Source of the DNA: Spirochaetales bacterium
GTDB lineage: Bacteria > Spirochaetota > Spirochaetia > SZUA-6 > DRHE01
Direction of reading: 5' to 3'
Length of the DNA stretch: 5,752 nt
Assembly: GCA_023136785.1 (NCBI GenBank)
Contig: JAGLQP010000143.1
Location: forward strand, 1 to 5,752
The translations under genes and the position numbers were made by a program. Positions 1 through 4,554 of this stretch are shown in pieces. Numbering within the stretch: the first letter of the stretch is position 1; every line of letters starts with the position of its first letter. The notes below the pieces were generated by a model, which did no database searches, was not told where the DNA came from, and worked only from the letters and a program-made list of their open reading frames with translations.

Positions 1-1
1 G

Positions 2-946
2 GCTCAGGATTTTCAATCGATCAGGATCATCATCAGGATTCTTCAAGCGGGGGGCCTGATTGTTATCTATCCCGAGGGCATCCGAACCTGGGACGGCACC
101 AATGCTCCGATCATTCCGACGATCGCCCGGATCATTCGGCGGATGAAAGTACCCGTGTACTCCTGCCGGCTCGAAGGCGGGTACCTCCACTTTCCCCGGT
201 GGGCCGACAAGTGGCGGCCGATTCGCGTGCGCCTGATCTTCGACCAGCTGTATACGTCGGAAACGATCCCCGACTCGGAAGAACAGGTCATCACCGATAT
301 TGCCGAAGCGATCCGTATCCCTGATTACGGGCTGAAGGTACCGGAGGTAAAACGACGGGTACCCGGTTTGGCTTCCGGAATCCACAAGATTATCTACCGC
401 TGTCCGAACTGTCAGAGCGTAGAGAGCTTGAGAGCCGTAGAGCCTCTGGCGACCAACCAGGTGGAATGCCAGAACTGTTTTGCATCCTGGGAAGTCGATC
501 TCGGCAGCCGCCTGACACCGGTCGACGAAGACGGGAAAGCAGTGGGGGAATCAAGAACGGTTGCTGAGATCTACCGACAGATCAAAGTCATGCCCCTGAA
601 ACCGATCCGCTCCAGTCTGATCCGTCTTGAAGACGGAGAAAAGCTCTACCTGGTCAGCCGGCCCCACTTTTTGTACAGGGAAAGACAGTATCCCGATTTA
701 CGGATTTTCGGATTCGGCCGGGCCTTTCTGACGGACAGACGATTCATCTTTCGCGGTCGCCTCGAGAGGAGGGGGAGGGTTCGTGTGGCGGTTCCTTTAG
801 AGGAAATCGATTCTCTCACCATCGAACCGGGAGACAAGCTTCATTTCATATACCGAAAACAACTGTACCGGATACCCTTCCTTCGGGAAAGCCCGGTCAA
901 ATGGCACGATTATTTGGAGCGACTGATCGAGCTGCGCAAAGATTAG
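2..946 (+). CDS. PlsC-family acyltransferase, C-terminal part, with zinc ribbon and PH/GRAM-like tail (5' end outside window)
   Basis: The reading frame is open from base 2, so the gene starts upstream; the ATG at 143 is internal. 314 codons are visible, ending in TAG at 944-946. Residues 23-31 read IYPEGIRTW, which matches the acceptor-binding (F/Y)PEG block of lysophosphatidic acid and related glycerolipid acyltransferases. The following VPVYSCRLEGG fits the next conserved block. The catalytic NHX4D block should lie upstream of the window. By family, the enzyme would transfer an acyl chain to a lysophospholipid at the inner membrane face. Residues 132-165 hold two cysteine pairs (CPNC at 134-137 and CQNC at 156-159), a rubredoxin-like zinc ribbon. 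Residues ~205-305 look like a PH/GRAM fold, with AFLTDRRFIF followed by VPLEEIDSLTIEPGDKL. That last call rests on pattern only. The acyltransferase assignment is fairly secure; the exact substrate is unknown. Confidence 0.8.
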   Translation, partial: AQDFQSIRIIIRILQAGGLIVIYPEGIRTWDGTNAPIIPTIARIIRRMKVPVYSCRLEGGYLHFPRWADKWRPIRVRLIFDQLYTSETIPDSEEQVITDIAEAIRIPDYGLKVPEVKRRVPGLASGIHKIIYRCPNCQSVESLRAVEPLATNQVECQNCFASWEVDLGSRLTPVDEDGKAVGESRTVAEIYRQIKVMPLKPIRSSLIRLEDGEKLYLVSRPHFLYRERQYPDLRIFGFGRAFLTDRRFIFRGRLERRGRVRVAVPLEEIDSLTIEPGDKLHFIYRKQLYRIPFLRESPVKWHDYLERLIELRKD

Positions 947-973
947 CAGCATACCGGCCTGAGCCGGCGGCTG
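947..973. terminator. Candidate bidirectional hairpin between convergent genes
   Basis: CAGC (947-950) pairs with GCTG (970-973), and CCGGC (954-958) pairs with GCCGG (963-967). The loop is CTGA, and a small internal loop (ATA against CG) lies between the stems. The hairpin fills exactly the space between the acyltransferase stop (ends 946) and the last stop of the regulator remnant (starts 974), the usual place for a shared terminator. There is no real T-tract on either side, so intrinsic termination would be weak. Confidence 0.4.
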
Positions 974-1385
974 TCAAACTTCATTCTGGATTGCTTTCAA
1001 CTCCATAGCATAGCCATCACGAACATGTTGCCGTATGGTGCTTTCCGCCCGGTCAGGGTCTCCGGAAATAATACTCTGCACCAGATTTCGGTGGCGCTCA
1101 GGATCGTCGTGCCGCCATACCCTCTAAAGCCTCCCGGACGATGTAGCGCCCGTAGATCTTCTCCGCCGTGATCTCAACGACCATGGCACCCCATTTCGGC
1201 TCGATCAGTATCAGGCCGTCCTGCTCGAGAAAACGCAGGGCTTCCCGGACCGTGATTGTGGTCGTGTTGAACTTTTCCGCCAGCTTTCTCTGGGGCAGAC
1301 GCTCCCCCGGAACGTACTGTCCTGCTATGATGGCGTTACGAATCGCTTCGTAGACCTTTTCGTACTCGGTTCGAAAATCTGCCAT
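974..1385 (-). pseudogene. GntR-family (FadR/FCD type) transcriptional regulator, internally deleted and frameshifted
   Basis: Reading from ATG 1383-1385, residues ~8-70 form a typical GntR winged helix: AGQYVPGERLPQRKLAEKFN, then TVREALRFLEQDGLI and a GAMVVE wing. The FCD ligand domain starts normally (IYGRYIVREALEGMAAR). The frame then hits TGA at 1098-1100 after only 95 residues. The neighbouring frame, from about 1108 down to TGA 974-976, encodes the normal FCD end: DDPERHRNLVQSIISGD, then RAESTIRQHVRDG and KAIQNEV. About 85-90 residues of the middle FCD domain, including its first metal-binding residues, are therefore missing, and the two ends are joined out of frame. Family members are usually ~220-240 residues. 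The 95-residue product might still fold a DNA-binding domain but could not sense an effector. It starts 11 bp after the dehydrogenase stop, so it was the last gene of that operon. Confidence 0.85.
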
Positions 1386-1391
1386 TCAATG

Positions 1392-1398
1392 TTCCCTC
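1392..1398 (-). promoter_or_regulatory. Ribosome binding site of the GntR remnant
   Basis: On the minus strand GAGGGAA lies 6 nt before ATG 1383-1385. It overlaps the TGA stop of the upstream dehydrogenase (1397-1399), which suggests translational coupling and supports this start. Confidence 0.7.
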
Positions 1399-2431
1399 AT
1401 ACAACCCGGGTCATCTCTTCATACCGACCCTGGAGAAATCTCTCGATATTCTGCAGAATATTCTGTTGTACCCGGAAATTAGCTTCCACCGTGTTCGAGG
1501 CTACATGAGGGGTGAGAATCACATTGGGAAGCTGTCGAAGATCTTTGGCTGGGGACACAGGCGCATAGGGCTCGTTGCGAAACACGTCCAGGGCGGCTGC
1601 CCTCAAGTGTTCTGCCTTCAGCGCATTGTAGAGGGCATCTTCGTCGATCAGAGCGCCTCGACCGGTGTTTATCAAGTATGCCGAGGATTTCAGAGCGGAC
1701 AGTCGATCGGCATCAAAAAAGTTCAGCGTCCCCTCCATCACCGGCATGTGAATCGTAAGGATGTCCAGCGATTCCGCGAACTCGAAATAATCCGTGTAAT
1801 ATTCGCTGAGGCCGTACTTCCCGTAAAACTCCTCTTTCCCGAACCCCTCCCGGGACATCTGTTCCTCGAGAGTGAGGCTGTCGAAGGCAATCACTTTCAT
1901 CGCCAGACCGCGGGAAGCGATCGTTGCCACCTGCTTGCCGATCTTGCCGAATCCCGCCACGCCCAAAGTTTTTCCCGCAAGCTCCATAGTCGTAACCGGA
2001 GCATAGCGGAATTCCCGCATCGATCGGTCAAGAGCCGGGATATCCCGTACCAGACTAAGAATCAGCGCTGCCGTGTGTTCCGCCACAGACTGATCCAGAG
2101 TACCCGGTGTGATCGTGACCATGATGTCGTTTTTTTTACAGAACTCAAGGTCCACCCCGTCATAACCGACACCATGGCGGGCGATCAGGGCGGGACCCTC
2201 CCCGGCGGATTCCGCCAAGGCCTGATACAGCTGCCCCCGATAGCGGTACGTTCCCAAAATGGCGATCCTGGCCTTGTTGTCACGAATACACCGTGCCAGA
2301 TTTTCCTCTTCTTCCTGACAGGGGATCCAAGAGTAGGCGGACCCATATCGGCGAAAATTCTCTTCCCCTTTCACAAACTGAGCTTCTGTGCAGATCACCG
2401 TTTCCTTCACAGCGCTGTCCTTTCCCATCAT
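1397..2431 (-). CDS. D-isomer-specific 2-hydroxyacid dehydrogenase (phosphoglycerate dehydrogenase-like), complete
   Basis: This 344-residue protein has the full D-2-hydroxyacid dehydrogenase layout. The N-terminal substrate-binding half contains ARHGVGYDGVD (84-94), where the family has its substrate-contact loop. The Rossmann motif GFGKIG is at 160-165, and Asp184 (VIAFDS) ends the second strand, favouring NAD over NADP. The catalytic triad is present: Arg258 (NTGRGALID), Glu287 (DVFRNEP) and His309 (LTPHVAS). A longer loop (~187-215, rich in E, G and Y) separates the cofactor half from TIHMPV. The enzyme would reduce a 2-keto acid to a D-2-hydroxy acid, or the reverse, in the cytoplasm; the substrate cannot be read from sequence. 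Length and motifs are normal, so this is the only intact gene between broken neighbours. An HpaI-type aldolase and an ABC permease upstream suggest sugar-acid catabolism rather than serine synthesis. An in-frame ATG follows directly at codon 2. Confidence 0.9.
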   Translation of the reverse strand: MMGKDSAVKETVICTEAQFVKGEENFRRYGSAYSWIPCQEEEENLARCIRDNKARIAILGTYRYRGQLYQALAESAGEGPALIARHGVGYDGVDLEFCKKNDIMVTITPGTLDQSVAEHTAALILSLVRDIPALDRSMREFRYAPVTTMELAGKTLGVAGFGKIGKQVATIASRGLAMKVIAFDSLTLEEQMSREGFGKEEFYGKYGLSEYYTDYFEFAESLDILTIHMPVMEGTLNFFDADRLSALKSSAYLINTGRGALIDEDALYNALKAEHLRAAALDVFRNEPYAPVSPAKDLRQLPNVILTPHVASNTVEANFRVQQNILQNIERFLQGRYEEMTRVV

Positions 2432-2613
2432 GTCTTAAATCTCCCCCAAATTCCCTCGGCCTGTTCCAAGGAGGCAACTACCGGCAACAGTGCCAAGGTC
2501 TGCCGATCCAGCTTGGCTGCGATGAAGTCGAGGTCCTCAAAGCTTAGATCACCCCAGATTATCAGAGGTTTATGATCGAGGATCTTTCTATAGTAGGGGA
2601 ACAACTCCTCAGC
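2428..2613 (-). pseudogene. 3' remnant (~61 codons) of an unrecognised gene upstream of the dehydrogenase
   Basis: One minus-strand frame encodes AEELFPYYRKILDHKPLI, then IWGDLSFEDLDFIAAKLD, then LALLPVVASLEQAEGIWGRF, and stops at TGA 2428-2430. The text looks like a real protein end: alternating helix and strand, balanced charge, an ordered hydrophobic pattern. The ATGA overlap with the dehydrogenase start is typical of a genuine operon gene. There is no start codon with a ribosome binding site. Upstream of about 2613 the same frame turns into Gly/Arg/Ser-rich text that is really the aldolase gene read out of frame. Only the 3' end of this gene therefore remains, fused to the broken aldolase. 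I do not recognise the family. Given the operon, a sugar-acid enzyme is plausible, but that is inference. Confidence 0.6.
2441..2447 (-). promoter_or_regulatory. Ribosome binding site of the 2-hydroxyacid dehydrogenase
   Basis: GGGGGAG on the minus strand, 9 nt before ATG 2429-2431, a strong site at good spacing. It lies inside the last codons of the upstream gene remnant, whose TGA (2428-2430) overlaps this ATG as ATGA. This fixes the start and shows the two genes were coupled. Confidence 0.75.
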
Positions 2614-2795
2614 CCTCGGGCCGCCTTTACCGCTGCCTCCGCTTCTGCACCGCTGTTTACAAGTGGAACGGTGATCCAGTCAAAACCGGCGTCCGCCATG
2701 ATTTCAGCGGAAGCGAGATCCCCAATCATGATCCAGGAACCGAGGGTAGGCCGGCCTTCCCGAAGCTTCCGCTTTACCTTGTTTTTGATCCGCAT
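2562..2795 (-). pseudogene. HpcH/HpaI-family aldolase, heavily truncated (two deletions)
   Basis: The first ~41 residues of the 77-residue reading frame are a normal HpcH/HpaI aldolase start: KLREGRPTLGSWIMIGD, then AEIMADAGFDWI. In this family GFDW is followed by a D(x)EH segment with the catalytic base. Here it jumps in frame to TVPLVNSGAEAEAAVKAAR, which normally lies about 50 residues further on as the VPMV...EA..AV.A.RYPP strand and helix. After AAR the expected YPP(x)GIRG is absent, the text becomes unrelated, and a stop follows at 2562-2564. The rest of the ~250-residue TIM barrel, including its metal-binding Glu and Asp, is gone. The catalytic His region, metal ligands and C-terminal helix are all missing, so no aldolase activity is expected. 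The intact form would cleave a 2-keto-3-deoxy or 4-hydroxy-2-keto acid to pyruvate and an aldehyde. It starts 8 bp after the permease remnant's stop. Confidence 0.8.
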
Positions 2796-2799
2796 AGGC

Positions 2800-2805
2800 C
2801 CACCT
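2800..2805 (-). promoter_or_regulatory. Ribosome binding site of the aldolase remnant
   Basis: AGGTGG on the minus strand, 4 nt before ATG 2793-2795. It overlaps the TAG stop (2804-2806) of the permease remnant. The spacing is short but usable, and it supports this start. Confidence 0.5.
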
Positions 2806-2872
2806 AACCCTTCATACCCGTCAAAGCAACACCCTCAATGATTCGTCGTTGAAAAACCATAAACAGGAGATG
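2804..2872 (-). pseudogene. 3' remnant of a carbohydrate ABC transporter permease (MalG type)
   Basis: The minus-strand frame ending in TAG 2804-2806 reads LLFMVFQRRIIEG then VALTGMKG. This is the signature C-terminus of carbohydrate ABC permeases of the MalG/CUT1 type: a last membrane segment, FQR(x)(x)(x)(x)G, and a final G(x)KG. Going upstream, the frame loses family character within a few codons and meets a stop near 2901. Only about the last 22 codons of a ~275-codon gene remain. The piece is short, so the call depends on this terminal motif plus its position directly before an aldolase gene, a common arrangement. The intact protein would sit in the inner membrane and pair with a MalF-like partner, a binding protein and an ATPase. 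None of those is in this window. Confidence 0.6.
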
Positions 2873-2932
2873 ATGTTTGGTTGCTCGGCCATAATCTCAA
2901 CTTTACTGGTTTGCTTGTACAAATTGATAGTA
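2873..2932. other. Short A+T-richer spacer between peptidase gene and operon remnants
   Basis: Sixty bases, visibly richer in A and T than the flanks, separate the peptidase stop (2933-2935) from the permease remnant. No hairpin with a T-tract and no convincing promoter is visible. Two 8-bp palindromes (TTGTACAA at 2915-2922, TAGTACTA at 2928-2935) lie here without further context. The left breakpoint of the permease deletion must be in or beside this spacer. Confidence 0.4.
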
Positions 2933-4420
2933 CTACTGGCTGCCATTCCCAACCCACCGATCGAACAGGTCGTCCAGCCGGCAGTTGCAGGCCGCTTCGG
3001 CGGCAGCTTCAAACTCGTCGCTGTCGACGATATCCCATTCGAACGTGCGGGTATACTCCCTTAAGAAGTTGTTGAAAACCTCCTCCCCCAGGTGCTCGGA
3101 CATTGCGTCGATGAATAGAGGTCCCCTGCCGTACACGATCGCCCCGTATTCCTTGGGAGTGTAGGCATGTACCGGCCTGCCGATCGGGATTTCCGCTCTG
3201 TCCACCCTGTTCCAGCGGTTCTCCAGTGATTGAAAGAACCCTTGAGAAGCGGAACCGCCGTAGCGGTCCTTGTAGTACAACCAGGTGGCGTACTGGGTCA
3301 ACGCTTCATCCAACCAGGGCTCGAGGAGCTGATCGTTTCCCACCGAGGCATAAAACCATTGATGGGCGACCTCGTGGGCGGTGGTGGATTCCAACAGAAC
3401 CGGTGCGGGAATACCGCCGTAGTTCTGAGTCAGATCGTACAGGCGCCGGGCGTTGATGATGATTCCCGGAAACTCCAGCCCGAAAGCGGCGAAGGGAACG
3501 CTCACCAGGGTCAAAGTAGTGTACGGGTACGCTCCGAATCGATCGCCGAAGCTCCGCAGCGCAGCCACTGCGGTTGACAGAGTCCGCTGCGAGGCCGCTC
3601 CTGCATCTTTCCCGGCAAAGCTGCGGACCTCTGTCTGCCCGATTCGCTCTGTCTCGATCACAAACTCTTGGCTCATAGCCAGATAGAGGTCCCGGGAGGG
3701 TCCCATTGCGAAAAGTACCTCCCGCCGGCCGTCGGCCTGCCTCGTGCCCAGCTCGACGCCAGGAGCAGCCAGGATCAGCTCATCCGGCATCGATACCTGC
3801 ACCAGGTAGAAGCTCACTTCGTTGAAGATAAAATCTCCATAGGGAACGGGCAGGGGATGGTTCCATCCCGCAAAGGCGGGGATCATAGGATAGCAGTAGG
3901 CCAGCGACAGCACACCCCCCGCGTAGCCGAATCCCCCGTACTCCCCATCGTCGGTCAACGGAAGGGAAAGATTGTATTCGATGAAAAATTCGACGGCATG
4001 ACCGGGCTCCAGCGCCTTCGGCAAGGGGGCAAGGAGCTGACTGTTGTGGTCTCGCAGCTCCGGGTCGACGGCGGTACCATCGACGCTCAAGGAATGTACT
4101 TCGAGACGTCCCGGGGTGAGATTGGGATAGAGGAAGAAGGGGATCTGTTCGATCGTTTCCTGCTCCCGATTTGTAAAGTGGATCCGGGCATGGACGGCAA
4201 TCTCGGTCACCGGCTCTCCGATCTCGAACTGAAGGTGGTAGACCGTCCGTTCGTACAGCTCCGGATGGCCGGCAAACTCATCCTCGATGAGCAACTTCTT
4301 GAAAGGCTCGAAATCATCCATCCCGTAGCTCTCCAGTTCTACGAATCTCCGGGAGCCCCTGCCTCCACAGCCAGCAAGGAGAATCAGGAGTAGTCCAATC
4401 ACCGCAGAGAAGCGATGCAT
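2933..4420 (-). CDS. M1-family zinc metallopeptidase, predicted lipoprotein
   Basis: This 495-residue protein begins with a lipoprotein signal peptide: MHRF, a hydrophobic run, then lipobox LLAGC with Cys18. It should be exported and lipid-anchored. Residues ~55-260 fit the all-beta N-terminal domain of M1 peptidases. The catalytic part has H349-E-V-A-H353, and Glu372 (WLDEALTQYA) follows exactly 18 residues after His353, giving the complete HEXXH-X18-E zinc site. Tyr430 in IVYGRGPLFIDAM matches the transition-state tyrosine (Y-x-KG in relatives). The GxMEN exopeptidase motif appears as FGLEFPG (313-319), keeping the Glu. The C-terminal helical domain of large aminopeptidases is absent; the protein ends after LFDRWVGNG, as in short M1-like proteins. 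It probably trims peptides at the cell surface or in the periplasm; the substrate is unknown. ATG 4418-4420 has a strong ribosome binding site. It is divergent from the FAD-linked oxidase gene. Confidence 0.88.
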   Translation of the reverse strand: MHRFSAVIGLLLILLAGCGGRGSRRFVELESYGMDDFEPFKKLLIEDEFAGHPELYERTVYHLQFEIGEPVTEIAVHARIHFTNREQETIEQIPFFLYPNLTPGRLEVHSLSVDGTAVDPELRDHNSQLLAPLPKALEPGHAVEFFIEYNLSLPLTDDGEYGGFGYAGGVLSLAYCYPMIPAFAGWNHPLPVPYGDFIFNEVSFYLVQVSMPDELILAAPGVELGTRQADGRREVLFAMGPSRDLYLAMSQEFVIETERIGQTEVRSFAGKDAGAASQRTLSTAVAALRSFGDRFGAYPYTTLTLVSVPFAAFGLEFPGIIINARRLYDLTQNYGGIPAPVLLESTTAHEVAHQWFYASVGNDQLLEPWLDEALTQYATWLYYKDRYGGSASQGFFQSLENRWNRVDRAEIPIGRPVHAYTPKEYGAIVYGRGPLFIDAMSEHLGEEVFNNFLREYTRTFEWDIVDSDEFEAAAEAACNCRLDDLFDRWVGNGSQ

Positions 4421-4428
4421 ATCGTAAA

Positions 4429-4437
4429 CCCCTTCCT
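4429..4437 (-). promoter_or_regulatory. Ribosome binding site of the M1 peptidase gene
   Basis: AGGAAGGGG on the minus strand, 8 nt before ATG 4418-4420. It is strong and well spaced, and sets the start directly before the signal peptide. Confidence 0.75.
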
Positions 4438-4461
4438 ATTGCCTTTGCTAGCCAGTATAAT
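4433..4461 (+). promoter_or_regulatory. Candidate sigma-70 promoter for the GlcD-type oxidase gene
   Basis: A perfect TATAAT -10 box is at 4456-4461. Seventeen bases upstream the -35 position (4433-4438) reads TTCCTA, a weak match. Transcription would start near 4468 and leave a leader of roughly 87 nt before the ATG at 4555. The -10 box shares bases with a possible minus-strand TATACT (4454-4459) for the peptidase gene, so the two promoters may overlap. Based on consensus match only. Confidence 0.45.
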
Positions 4462-4554
4462 GCAAACCCTGGTAGAATACATCTCGCTCCCGTCGCTCGC
4501 GACCTCTACATCGAGCGCCGTAGGGGCGGAGACAGTTCGGAGTGTATCGACATC

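Noticed and set aside
2130..2137. Run of eight T (A8 in the dehydrogenase coding strand) as a programmed frameshift site
   Set aside because: It encodes Cys-Lys-Lys-Asn in a normal family position; no stimulatory structure is evident and the full-length frame is already intact.
1466..2575. A 369-codon open frame on the plus strand
   Set aside because: It is antisense to the well-supported dehydrogenase gene, rich in His, Arg, Ser and Cys with no family features, and has no good ribosome binding site. It arises from codon bias of the real gene.
2915..2935. Palindromes TTGTACAA and TAGTACTA as operator or attachment sites
   Set aside because: Each is only 8 bp, neither is repeated or placed near a recognisable promoter, and such short palindromes arise by chance in an A+T-rich stretch.
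2849..3064. Small plus-strand frame with a hydrophobic stretch that resembles a membrane segment
   Set aside because: It overlaps the end of the peptidase gene and the permease remnant in antisense. The hydrophobic part is the complement of real coding text and an A+T-rich spacer, and no ribosome binding site is seen.
3668..4393. A 241-codon open frame on the plus strand
   Set aside because: Antisense shadow of the M1 peptidase N-terminal region; no motif and no suitable start context.
4321..4554. Open frame continuing upstream of the GlcD ATG with no stop, suggesting an N-terminal extension
   Set aside because: No in-frame ATG, GTG or TTG lies in this stretch, it runs back into the peptidase gene on the other strand, and GlcD proteins normally begin close to the chosen ATG.
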